Source of the DNA: Anolis sagrei
Lineage: Eukaryota; Chordata; Lepidosauria; Squamata; Anolidae
DNA: 64,000 nucleotides
NCBI RefSeq assembly: GCF_037176765.1
Contig: NC_090021.1
Coordinates: 191,820,878-191,884,877, forward strand
Direction of reading: 5' to 3'
Positions within the stretch are counted from its first letter, which is position 1; every line of letters starts with the position of its first letter. Positions 24,840-41,816 of this stretch are shown here, piece by piece. The notes under the pieces were generated by a model, which did no database searches, was not told the DNA's origin, and saw nothing but the letters and a program-made list of their open reading frames with translations. The translations under genes were made by a program, and so were the position numbers.

Positions 24840-24842
<3 letters not shown>
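24831..24842 (+). promoter_or_regulatory. NRF-1 binding site in the ATP5MC3 promoter
   Basis: TGCGCATGCGCG matches the palindromic NRF-1 consensus YGCGCAYGCGCR at every position. It lies about 240 bp upstream of the ATG, at the edge of the CpG-rich 5' end. NRF-1 is the classical activator of nuclear genes for oxidative phosphorylation. Binding itself is inferred. Confidence 0.8.
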
Positions 24843-31340
<6,498 letters not shown>

Positions 31341-31684
31341 AAAAAAAAAACAAAAAAAAACAATGAAACACTATAGGTGATGACATGTTATATTGTGGTC
31401 ATAATTTAGCTTAGTCGTGTATATGCTTTAACGTGTTATTTACCAAGGAGTAAGCCATGTATCAACAAGTGGAAGTAATGTCACTTACTGTTTGTCTGTT
31501 TTATTACATTGCCTAGCCGTGGTTCTACCATAATCAAAGGAACTGTAGTTTGATCTGTGCATAACATGTAACAACTGAACATCTGTCAAGACTACCTGAA
31601 ACCCTGCAGTAAAAAAATATATGAAGAGATCCTGGACAAAAGTTAGCAACTGTCTTTATCTTGAATCCTGATTTGGGAAATAAT

Positions 31685-32160
31685 ATTCATTATTTATTTA
31701 TTTACCGCATTTGTACCCTGCCCTTCACATCCAAAGGGGACTCAGAGCGGCCTTACAACAGGCAACAATTTGATACCATATACAATTAAAATACAATTAA
31801 AATCCAAGAAATTAAAACATCAATGATTAACACATCAATTAAAATCACGTAATCTAAATCATAATCCAGGACCATTCCATTAGTCAATCACATTAATTCA
31901 CAGACACATTGCACTGCTCCAATTACTGGTCAAAGACTTGGTCCTAAAGCCATGTCTTAACGTTTTTCCCTGAAGGACAGGAAAGAGGGGGCTGATCTAA
32001 TTTTTCTGGGGAGGGAGTTCCATAGATGAGAGGCCACCACTGAGAAGGCCCTGTCTCTCATCCTTACCAGTTGTGCCTGCGAAGGAAGTGAGACTGAGAG
32101 CAGGGCCTCCCTGGACAATCTTGGCCTCCAAGGTGGATTGTACTAATGAGCAACACATAT
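31685..32160 (-). mobile_element. LINE 3' fragment, inverted
   Basis: The inverted tail attatttatttatttaccgc and ggggactcagagcggcctta is followed by ggagggagttccatagatga and gagaaggccctgtctctcat, the 3' region of the same LINE group. Confidence 0.5.
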
Positions 32161-32640
32161 CCCAGGGTGTTAATGCTGACATGATCAAATTGATAATTTA
32201 TAGTGAAGAGTGTTTCGAAAGAAATGTTTATTCAAATCATCTGCTCACAGAGATCAAGCGTACTCACAATGCCTTTAATAGAAAATTCAGTATTGCTTTG
32301 AGAAGAGGCCTTTGTGAACAAATTCTGTAAAGAAAACCTCTTTAATCAGAAATTTGAAAATACACAACACCATTTGTGTGTGATGCTACACCAGGGCCAC
32401 AGTTCAGATTGAAGGTTGCGAAAGGCAGTTCTCGTTACACCTAATAAAGGTACTTGGCTGTAGATTTTGATTGAGCTAATGACACAGCCATTTCAGCAAA
32501 TGTATATCAAGGAAATCCCAATTTACATAAAGATCAGATAAATCTGAGCATGTTTGATTGGGTTGGGGAATATGTAGCCTTGCAGAAATTCTTTTGATGG
32601 CAACTCCTCTGGTGGGCTATATCATACCCATTGCTCATGC

Positions 32641-32904
32641 TTTTTTTCATATCAGAAGCGACGAGAAACTGCAAGTCACTTCTGGTGTGTGAGAATTAGC
32701 CATCTGCAAGGACGTTGCCCAGGGGACGCCTGAATGTTTTTGATGTTTTACCATCCTTGTGGGAGACTTCTCTCATGTCCCCATGGAGGGAGCTGGAGCT
32801 GACAGAGGGAGCTCATCTGTGCTCTCTTCGGATTCGAACCTGCAACCTGTCAGTCCAGTCCTGCCAGCACAGTGGGTTTAACCCACTGCGCCACTGAGGG
32901 CTTC
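32641..32904 (-). mobile_element. tRNA-derived SINE (ACA-SINE2-like)
   Basis: It has the same body as the copy at 4.1 kb, with the inverted head caacccactgcgccactgag at its right end. The SPIN-like element begins 17 bp further on. Confidence 0.8.
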
Positions 32905-32921
32905 TATTGCTCATGCTAGCA

Positions 32922-33664
32922 CAGTGTTTCTCAACCTGGGGGTCGGGACCCCTTTGGGGGTCGCGAGGGAGTGTCAGAGGGGTCGCCAAAGACCATCAGA
33001 AAACATAATATTTTCTGTTGGTCATGGGGGTTCTGCGTGGAAAGTTTGGTCCAATTCTATCGTTGGTGGGGTTCAGAATGCTATTTCATTGTGGGTAAAC
33101 TATAAATCCCAACAACTACAACTCCCAAATAGCAAGGTCTATTTTCTCCAAACTCTACCAGTGTTCACATTTGGGCATATTGAGTATTTGTGCCAAGTTT
33201 GATCCAGATCCATCATTGCTTGAGTACACAGTGTTCTCTGGATGTAGGTGAACTACAACTCCAAAAACTCAAGGTCAATGTCCACCAGACCTTCCCAGTA
33301 TTTTCTCTTGGTCATGGGAATTCAGTGTGCCATGTTTGATTCAATTCCATCATTGATGGAGTTCAGAAGGCTCTTTGATTTAAGGTGAACTATAAATCCC
33401 AGCAACTCCAGCATTACCAAATGACAAAATCAATCACCCCCAACCCCACCAGTATTCAAATTTTGGGCATATCGGGTATTTGTGCCAAATTTGGTCCAGT
33501 GACTGAAAATACATCCTGCATATCAGATATTTACACTACAATTCATAACAGTAGCAAAATTAGAGTTATGAAATAGCAACGAAAATAACTTTATGGTTGC
33601 GGGTCACCACAACATGAGGACCTGTACTAAGGGGTCACAGCATTAGGAGGGTTGAGAACCACTG
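32922..33664. mobile_element. SPIN-like hAT element (non-autonomous), perfect 8-bp TSD
   Basis: It begins CAGTGTTTCTCAACCTGGGG and ends GGGTTGAGAACCACTG. TGCTAGCA flanks it exactly (32914-32921 and 33665-33672). Near-terminal blocks such as AAAGACCATCAGAAAACA and GGGTCACCACAACATGAGGA are the kind found at SPIN hAT ends. The middle has imperfect internal repeats of a roughly 180-bp unit containing TTTTCTSTTGGTCATGG. Confidence 0.82.
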
Positions 33665-33730
33665 TGCTAGCAGAATACAATAAAAAAAATTAACAACTTA
33701 AGACCAGAACTAGGTGAAATTCAGGATTTT

Positions 33731-33795
33731 GGGTGCATCTCCAGAATGAATGCAGTTTGACTCCACTTTAGTTCGATGCTATGGAATCCCAGGAG
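33731..33795. repeat. MITE of the CTACACTGTAGAATTAATGCAG family, half copy at the ATF2 promoter edge
   Basis: It contains gggtgcatctccagaatgaa and gcagtttgactccactttag and stops at the start of the GC-rich block. Confidence 0.5.
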
Positions 33796-33819
33796 CTTTA
33801 ACTGGACAGGCCCTGACTC

Positions 33820-34480
33820 CTTAGCCTTCTCATTAAGGCTCCCTCCTGCTGCCGAGCCGGCCACTCTTTGCGCAGGCGCGCGGGGGAGGGCGAGCCAGAC
33901 GGGGCTGCTTCCGGCCACCCAGGCAGCAAAGGGTCCTCCTTGGCCCCGCCCCGCGGCGCCCGAAACCACGTGTCCTTTCCTCCGCCGCTCTCTTCCTGCC
34001 CCTCCCCTCCAGACCAGGTGACTCCGCCTCCTCCTGACCCCGCGGCGGCCGAGAAGGGGAGGAGGAGGGAATCAGGAGGAGAGGTGTCAATGAGTTCCCG
34101 CGAGATGTGACGGAAGCCTGTGGGGGACACGGGCTTTCATGTGCGGCTCGGCCGGCGGTCGTGAGGGGTGAGGCTTGTGTTTTTCTTTCGGGTAAACAGC
34201 AGAGCAGGCGGGGAAGCCGAAGCCTCTCTCTAGCGGGAATGCTGCCTCTCGTAACGGGCTCCGGGCGTGGCTCCAGCTTAGGCGGGCCCTGCTCTGAGGA
34301 GAGGAGTAGGAGGGGAGGCTGGAACATGGCGCCGCCGCCGCCGCTCCTTCTCCCCTTCTGTCAGGAGATGGGGGCTCTGTCCTTGCTGCACAGCGGCTGG
34401 GAGCTCCGCCGCCGTCCCTTGTGTATGGCTCTGGAGGGAGAATATGGCTTCCCAGCGGCGCTTTCTTCCCCTTCATACTT
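33820..34480 (+). promoter_or_regulatory. ATF2 CpG-island promoter and probable 5'UTR exon
   Basis: The block is strongly GC/CpG-rich. It contains an E-box CACGTG at 33967-33972 and TGACGGAAG at 34108-34116, which combines a CRE half-site with an ETS-type core. It lies upstream of all ATF2 coding exons and downstream of ATP5MC3. A donor-like GAGGG|gtgagg near 34165 could end exon 1. The exon limits and start site are inferred. Confidence 0.6.
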
Positions 34481-34890
34481 TGCCCTTGGGTCAGAGCCCT
34501 GTTATCCCCCTGGGAGGAAATCACAGCATTGGATGTGAAGGTGCTTTTCCTTAAGGCTAGCTAGCAACAAAATGGAAATAGATCCTTTTTGGACTCTGGT
34601 CAACCCCGGCTCCCACAGGGAACAGGCCCTGAAGGGGTTAGAATCCTGGAACTGAGGAAACCCAAGTGCCATCCAGTCCAGCCTCATCCTGCCAGACAGG
34701 AACACACAACCAGAGCAGCCCCGACAGATGCCCATTCAAGCCTCTGCTTACAAACCGTCAGAGAAGGAAATTCCACCACACTCCGAGGCAGCAGCAGATT
34801 CCACTGCTGAACACTTCTTACTGTCAGGAAATTATTCCTAATGTTTAGGTGGGATTTTCTTTCCTGCCATTTAAATCCATTGCTCTATTG

Positions 34891-35558
34891 CAGTGATTCT
34901 CAACCTGTGAGTCCCATAATAATAACAATAATAATAATAATAATAATCTTTTATTATACCCCACCACCATCTCTCCAGAGGGGACTCGGAGCAGCTTACA
35001 TGAGACCAAGCCCGGTGATATATTACAGCAAAATAAATACAGAACAGCAAAAAATAACAAAGTATTGTCGAAGGCTTTCATGGCCGGAATCACTGGGTTG
35101 TTGTAGGTTTTTTCGGGCTATATGGCCATGTTCTAGAGGCATTCTCTCCTGACGTTTCACCTGCATCTATGGCAAACATAGATGCAGGCGAAACGTCAGG
35201 AGAGAATGCCTCTAGAACATGGCCATATAGCCCGAAAAAACCTACAACAACCCAAAACATAACGTAAGACAAGCAAATAAAATAAGACAGTGCAAAGTAA
35301 CAAAGTGAAAAATCAAACACAGTGGGCAGGCTAAATGTATGACATAAAATGATAAAACTCTGGATGAGATAACAATGAGAAAGGTATATTTGTAAGGGAG
35401 GAGCTCGTAGGGGATGGAACAGTGGAGTCAGGCCTTCAGTAAGGTGTTCAGATGTTTTGGCCTTCAACTCCCAGAAATTCTAACAGCTGCTAAACTGGCT
35501 GGGATTTCTGAAAGTTGTAGGCCAAAACACCTGGGGACCCACAGGATGAGAACAACTG
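34891..35558. mobile_element. hAT-type MITE with perfect 8-bp TSD, itself interrupted
   Basis: It begins CAGTGATTCTCAACCTG and ends AGGATGAGAACAACTG. CTCTATTG flanks it at 34883-34890 and 35559-35566. The inside is broken up by an (AAT)n-plus-LINE-tail segment (34917-35057) and the Penelope palindrome. Confidence 0.7.
35058..35253. mobile_element. Penelope-like terminal fragment forming a 77-bp-arm near-perfect palindrome
   Basis: Arms 35095-35171 and 35177-35253 are inverted copies with one mismatch and a 5-nt spacer. Each arm carries the GAAACGTC-type segment and the cgggctatatggccatg tail. A further 37 bp of the same repeat (gtattgtcgaaggctttc) sits on the left. Confidence 0.75.
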
Positions 35559-35571
35559 CTCTATTGTTTCT

Positions 35572-35732
35572 TAGGGCCCTTCCAGACAGGCCCTATATCT
35601 CAGGATCTGATCCCAGGTTCTCTGCATTGAACTGGATTATATGAATCCTCACTGCCAGACACTCTGAGATAAAAGGAAAACCTGGGATCAGATCCTGGGA
35701 TATAGGACCTGCCTGGAAGGGTCCCTAGTCTC
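35572..35732. repeat. Palindromic MITE (GGGCCCTTCCAGACAGGCCC)
   Basis: It runs from gggcccttccagacaggccc to gacctgcctggaagggtccc. Inner halves are atctcaggatctgatcccag and its mirror. Confidence 0.7.
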
Positions 35733-36499
35733 TAAAGAAAAGTCACAAAAGAAAGCTTGCCCCCTCCTCAGTGTATTTATTTATCATGTCATCAGCAACC
35801 AGACATTTGTATTACATTTTTAACAAAAACAAACAGACAGACAAAACACAGAATTTGTAAGCTTGGTAGTCGACATCCTTTCAAATACTTAAACAGGACT
35901 CTCAGGCCCCCTTTAGCCTTCTTTTCTCCAAGCTAAACAGACCTTGTTCCCTTCACCTGCTCCTCATAGGGCTTGGTTTCCAAACCTTTGACCATTTTGG
36001 TTAGCCTTCCCTGAACACATTCCAGTTTACCCATAACTCTTTTGAATTGTGGGGCCCACAACTGGACACAGAGTTATTCCAAGTGAGGTCTGACCAAAGC
36101 AAAATAGAGCGAGACTCCGACTTTCCTCAATCCTAGACACTATACTCCTATGAGCAGGTCTTGCCTTGCTAAGGACCACATTCACATTGAACCAGGATGG
36201 GTAAATGCATCCCTAACTTTTTTTCTGTTTAAAGGCAACCCCAGTCTCCTTCACTGGCCTGTTGTGTTGCTTTGTACAAATTGACACTTGTTTTGACTGG
36301 CTTGCATTTTGCCATTTCAAAGCAAAACAAACATGGGTGTAGTTCTGAGACAGGTTGCTTTAGTTGCTGAGGGTTGTGTCTGCAAAAAGGTGTAACTGAA
36401 AGTGTTGCTCGAGGCAATTCCTCTTTAAAATACCATATAGGCTCCAGATCCCATCTGGTTGTTGGAAACTAAGGGGGGTCAGACTTAATGCATGGTTGG

Positions 36500-36840
36500 G
36501 AGACTGCCAATAAATATCAGGTGCTGTAGGCTACATTTCAGATGAAGAACCTGACAAAACCATCTCAGAGTAATCCTTGACTGAGAAAACCCTATGGAAT
36601 TCATGGGGTTGCCCTAAGTCAATAGGCTACTTGAAGGGATATGCATGTTCACACATTGGATGACTTTGGTCAAGGTTGGAATATTCACTTGGCCATTGAA
36701 ACCCATTGGGTATCTTGAGTAAGTCACACACACTTTTAGCCTCAAAGGAAGGCAATGCCCCTGTAATTCTTGCCCAAAAAACCTCCGTGATTATTTCACC
36801 TTGGGGTCATCGTATGTCAGAAATTACTTAAACAAGTCAA
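36500..36840 (+). mobile_element. Two decayed core-SINE fragments in tandem
   Basis: They carry ggggttgccctaagtcaata (36608 area) and cattgaaacccattgggtat with gtatgtcagaaattacttaa (36695-36835). Confidence 0.4.
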
Positions 36841-37039
36841 TACTTCAATTTTCAGATGGATGTATATTTAAGTAAAAAATAAAAATACTGTATAAAGGCA
36901 AGCTATTTTCCATGGTTGGTTGGTGTAGCGATTTTTCTACTTTTTCATTATTCATCTATTGGATCTTTGTGCTGTGTATAGGTTGTGTGCTTCTTTTTAT
37001 TTTAGCTATATAAAGTTCTACAACTTAGATCGTTTACAT

Positions 37040-37413
37040 CACGGGTCCTCAAACTTTAAGCTGAGGGCCCGTTCACAGTCACTCAGACTGGGGGTGGACT
37101 ATAGTTTGAAAGAACATGAACAAATTCCTATGCACGCTGCACATATATGATTTGTCGTGCAAAAAAGTATGGAAAAACAATCAAATGTTTAAAATAACAT
37201 TTTTAACCAACGTAAACTTACTAGTATTTCAATGGGATGTGTGGACCTGCTTCCTACTGAAAAGATATTAAAATTAATTAGGATTTTATTGTTGTGTGCC
37301 TTCGAGAAATTTCAGATTTAGGGCAACCCTAAGTCTAAAGTTTAGGATGGGGGCCAGGTAAATGACCATAGAGGGCCACATCCGGCCCATGGACCTTAGT
37401 TTGGGGGGCCCAG
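37040..37413. mobile_element. hAT-type MITE (GGGTCCTCAAACTTT ends), with a SINE scrap inside
   Basis: The left end cacgggtcctcaaactttaa mirrors the right end ccttagtttggggggccca. The octamers GTTTACAT and GTTTAGAA outside match at six of eight positions. A core-SINE tail piece (ttgttgtgtgccttcgagaa) sits at about 37,290-37,340. Confidence 0.5.
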
Positions 37414-37581
37414 GTTTAGAATGAAACAAGCATCATCAAAATTGAGGATACATGAATTGTTACAATGTACTCTGCTGCTTCTTTGTTAAGCATTATTTTA
37501 TTCACTGACTAGGTATTGAACTTGTTCGTAAATCAAGTAGTTGATGCAATGATGGCTGCACATCTGAAGCTTCTTAAATCT

Positions 37582-37685
37582 GGGTTGTTTTAGGTTTTTC
37601 GGGCTGTATGGCCATGTTCTAGAAGCATTCTCTCCTGACGTTTCACCTGCATCTATGACAGGCATCCTCAGAGGTTGTGAGGTCT
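37582..37685 (-). mobile_element. Penelope-like fragment with hammerhead-like core
   Basis: On the minus strand the order is CTGAGGA (37665-37671), a hairpin CCTG/CAGG, then GAAACGTC (37637-37644). That is the conserved CUGANGA, stem II, GAAA and cleavage-site order of a type I hammerhead ribozyme with a minimal stem III. The flanking text is shared with the other Penelope-like copies in the window. Confidence 0.6.
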
Positions 37686-38985
37686 TAAATCTGGTGTTTC
37701 TTAAATCTGCTTTTCCCCATTGCCATTTATGTAATCAGTTTCTGCATCTTTTCTCAAAAGCTTTTGGAATATGTTCTGGCTTTCCTTAAGGAAAATTGCC
37801 AGTTTTAGACAGAAATAAGTAAAATTCTGAAATATGTTATTTCAGAGTGATAGGCCTTAGTGGTTCCCTAAGTATATTGTCTCCTCTACGCCTATTGTGT
37901 TCAAAGGACCAAATACCTTAGTCTAGTTGAATTCTGTTATTGTATTGAGAGAACTTTAACTTGGCTTCCATTTTCTTGTTCCTATAAATGCAGTGTAATC
38001 ACATGACTGTGGAACTTGACTATAATGTATTTCCAAAGCTGTTTTCTTGATATCCATGTAAGCCCAGTATGAAACCTCCCCCTACACACACACACACCTG
38101 TACATTGTTTTAGTGTTATATTTAATTAAGTCATTCTACAGCTTCAGAATAAGGTAATCATTCCTGGTTGGTGGAGAAGCATTTTTCAAGAACAGATAAT
38201 TCTGCCAAAACAAAATAATTTGTTGTTACAAGAAATCTTTGTTGATAACTTTATATTTTCTCAAATATCAATTACATCTAAGGTAGTTGAGTTTTTATCT
38301 AAAATAACTTTACAGGAGGTACTCTAATTTCCTTTTTAAAAGGTTTGTTAATATGTTGCTTTAGAGATGGTGACTTGCTTTTAATAGTATGAAATTACCA
38401 TGTGTTCAGATTTCAAAAAAATGTGTCATTTAATTGACAATCCTATGCCATATGTTATCTCTTTCTTTTTAATAGATACATACGATCATATCCAGGCAGT
38501 ATTAAGTATGTTTAAAATTTATGAATTTCTGTGGGAGAAAATTAAATACAGGATAATTATCTCAGTGAATGTAATTAGGGAGCAATCATACATTCCTAAG
38601 GGGAGCAGCTGAAATGCCCATAGGAAGATGCAGGTCTGCCTCCTTTCAGCAAGGGAGGTCTTGTGGCACATAACATTGAATGCCATTTTGATAGAGCAGT
38701 GGAAAGCTTTGCTGCCATTGCTTCTCTGAGACTGTTCTAACAAAAGTACTATAGTTTTCCCAAATGGGGAAAACTGAAGATGGGATGGAAAAACTGTTCC
38801 ACTCCTCTCTTCTGGCTGGTTGATACTTCTGTCATGCATCACCCCATCCACAATACCTTAAGATTGTTTTTGGGTTATGGCTGTACATACTACTGATAGT
38901 GAAATATATGATGAATATATAAAACCCATTACTATAGTTTACAGGTGTGGTCAGCCATGGCTTTAGAATCCCCCCCTCGCTGCCA

Positions 38986-39032
38986 GTATGTATGTATGTA
39001 TGTATGTATGTATGTATGTATGTTTGTATGTA
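38986..39032. repeat. (TATG)n microsatellite
   Basis: About eleven tetramer units, with one variant. Confidence 0.9.
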
Positions 39033-39831
39033 TGACTACACTATTGTATAGACTTGAGCATCCATGGGTTTTGGTATCTGTAGGGGTTCCTGGAGCCAAA
39101 TTCCAGTGGATCCTAAAATCCCAATGTATACCTCAGTTAATGAATTAATTATGTTCCTAGGTTTTACTTCTTTAACAGAAACATTGGTTCCAGAGGTACA
39201 AATATAATGAAAAGAATAGGAATGGGTTCTGACACCACAAAAAAGAACAGCTTTTTAGTAAGCACTTTTATTCAGAACTAACAATGTTTCCATGTAAAAT
39301 GAGACAATGAAGTCAGGGAAGTCTATTATAGATAGCATCAACAGGTGTATTATATTTAGTATTATTCACGTTGAGTCGCTCACTATATCTTAAAATGTGA
39401 GGTAATAATACTAATGATGTGTGTATATTAAAAGTATTTTAATTTTCTAGAGATTTTAAAAAATCATCAAAATGCATTTAGAAATTTTATTTCTACATCT
39501 CCCAATTTTGTTACGATTTCCATATTGATGACAAAACCTATACATTATGCTTTTTTTTGACATGCCAGGGTAAGCTGTTGAGACAGCAAAAGCTCCTTTA
39601 CTCTTTTCTTTCTACTTTGCGGTGTACACATTCTCAGCTGTTTGCCTTGCCTGTTGTATGTAAGGACACACGGCTATAGTAGGATCCTCTAGAGTGGAAT
39701 CCTGTTATTTCCCCAGTCAAATGTTACTACATTGTTTTCTGCAGATTCTCACAGAAATGGGGTCTTTCTCTAACCTTTCCTCACCATTCTGCAATTGCCA
39801 GTGCTGGACAGAAAATACCTTTTAGCTAGAC

Positions 39832-40485
39832 TAGCGTTTCTCAACCTGGGGATCGGGACCCCTGGGGAGGTCGCAAGGGAGGTGTCAGAGGGGTCACCAA
39901 AGACCATCAGAAAACACAGTATTTTCTGTTGGTCATGGGAGTTCTGTGTGGGTAGTTTGGCTATTTATAGGTGAACTATAAATCCCAGCAGCTCCCAAAT
40001 GTCAAAGTTTATTTTCCCAAAACTCCACCAGTGTTCACATTTGGGCATATTGAGTATCCGTGCCAAATTTGGCCCAGATCCATCATTGTTTGAGTCCACA
40101 GTGCTCTCTGGATGTAGATAAACTACAACTTCAAAACCCTTCCAGTATTTTCTGTTGGTCATGGGAGATTTGTGTGCCATTTTTGGTTCAGAATGCTCTT
40201 TGATTGTAGATTAACTATAAATCCCAACAACTACAACTTCCAAATAAAAAAATCAACCCCCCCCCCCCAACTAGTATTCAGATTTGAGCATATTGTGTAT
40301 TTGTGTCAAATTTGGTCCAGTGAATGAAAATACATCCTGCATATCAGATATTTACATTACAATTCCTAACTGTAGCAAAATTACAGCTATGAAGTAGCAA
40401 TGAAAATAATGTTATGGTTGGGGGTCACCACAACATGAGGAACTGTATTAAGGGGTCGCAGCATTAGAAAGGTTGAGAACTGCTG
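39832..40485. mobile_element. SPIN-like hAT element, second copy, perfect 8-bp TSD
   Basis: It has the same terminal and internal blocks as the copy at 32.9-33.7 kb and is somewhat shorter. AGCTAGAC flanks it at 39824-39831 and 40486-40493. It lies in an ATF2 5' intron. Confidence 0.82.
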
Positions 40486-41149
40486 AGCTAGACCAAAAGA
40501 GTTGGACTGACTGGGTTTCCATAAAAAGACTTAGTAAAAAAGACAACTTATTTTTCAGAGGCTTTGTTAACTGAAGTATGTCTGTATCTCAATATTTCTC
40601 ATTATTCCTGATGTGGTAGACCAGCAGTTTTCCCACCCAGCATGTCAGAGACTGGCGTCATGTTTATACCATGTTATGATTGTATTAATTTAGTTTCCTG
40701 GAAACATGTTATGGGCCAGTAGCCAATAACTATTGGACTGGCATGGTCTGTGGACCATCACCTTACAGCACCTTAATGTAAACCTGAAGGTGATCAGGTT
40801 TACATGACATGTGTGACCTAGTTCAGACTTAAATAACACAGTAAGAACCCTGAATCCTTGGATACATTTCTACCTGAAACACAGTTACATGAAACTGCAG
40901 CTAAAACTGAACACTATTAAGTTATATCTGGTCCCTAGTTAATTGTATTTAGTCTCTGTCCACCCTATCTGCCAGAAAGATTCACTTCTAGTATGAAAGC
41001 TCGGAATGAAAAGTGATGTGAGAGACAAACTACAAGGAGGTAAACAGTGGGGTTGGGCAAGCTAGCCATCCTTGCTGTTTTGCCCCTTTTGCCCATGACA
41101 CTGAGCCTCCATTCCTGCTTGCAGTGGACAGAACACATGTTGTTTGTTT

Positions 41150-41260
41150 GTTTGTTTCAGTTATACCCTGCTTTTCTCATCCCAATGGGGGACTCAAGTT
41201 GACTTACAACTCTGGCAAGATTCAGTGCCGCATGAACATAATTATAAAACATATCCCATA
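41150..41260 (-). mobile_element. LINE 3' tail, inverted, in ATF2 intron
   Basis: It carries ttataccctgcttttctcat and gggggactcaagttgactta. A similar inverted piece lies at about 42085-42250 (cccctggggctcagagcggc). Confidence 0.4.
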
Positions 41261-41741
41261 AACTAAAAATAGGTTTTGCTAATTTGGTGCCTAAATTTAT
41301 TTTATTTGTTGAGGTTCCTTTGAAGAGGACCGCTTCAAAATATCCCTGCTAAAGTGTGCAGAAGAACATCATGCTATTGCTTTTTTATTGAGCGCCATAT
41401 TGTATTAATTGTGTGTTATATTCAAATAATGTCACTGCCTAACTTAGCTACAAGGATACATTACAATTGTTGGAGAAAGTTCATGTCTGTAGGTTTTGCT
41501 GTTTTCCATATTCACAATAATAAAGTTTCATCTTTTTGGTTTGTTCATGTCCAGTGAGAATTAGGAACTGTCAGGAGTACTTGCATGTGCAAAAAAAAAA
41601 AAATTGTGAGCCAACTCATCTTCTTCAGAACATTGTTGCAAGGATAAATTGGATGAAGAGGTGTTTTAATCCACTCTAACAATTTCAGATAGGATAAGAA
41701 AGTGGGAATGTAATAACTAACTTTTCCTTCTTAATTTGCAG

Positions 41742-41816
41742 AATCATTGTCATGAAAAGAAGGCTATAGTAATCTGTTCACCTTATGGTTGTGGAGCTAC
41801 ATGTGAAATCTGCCAG
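41742..41816 (+). other. ATF2: ATF2 5' exon homologous to the mammalian N-terminal-extension exon; reads as an 11-codon upstream frame here
   Basis: The acceptor is aatttgcag and the donor TGCCAG|gtat. ATG at 41785 opens M-V-V-E-L-H-V-K-S-A-R, which aligns with the human MKFKLHVNSAR. Spliced to 42319, the next codon is TAA where human has CAA, so the frame closes before the MSDD methionine. I therefore call the exon 5'UTR with a short upstream frame. Confidence 0.75.

Larger units (their letters stand above)
34620..36190 (-). mobile_element. CR1-type LINE fragment (minus strand) split by later insertions
   Basis: Two CR1-like antisense blocks lie in the order expected of one copy. The first, 34620-34882, has ccagtccagcctcatcctgc and attattcctaatgtttaggt. 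The second, 35890-36190, has cttcttttctccaagctaaa and catagggcttggtttcc. Between them lie a hAT MITE (34891-35558), its own inserts, and another MITE. Confidence 0.6.

Noticed and set aside
34107-34538. Open frames of 100-160 codons on both strands in the GC-rich block at 33.8-34.5 kb
   Set aside because: They overlap each other on both strands, show no family resemblance, and are expected in a stop-poor CpG island at the ATF2 promoter.
35090-35467. Minus-strand frame of 125 codons with an apparently conserved ...SPKKPTTTQ end
   Set aside because: The conserved-looking part is the Penelope-like repeat read through its palindrome, not a host protein.
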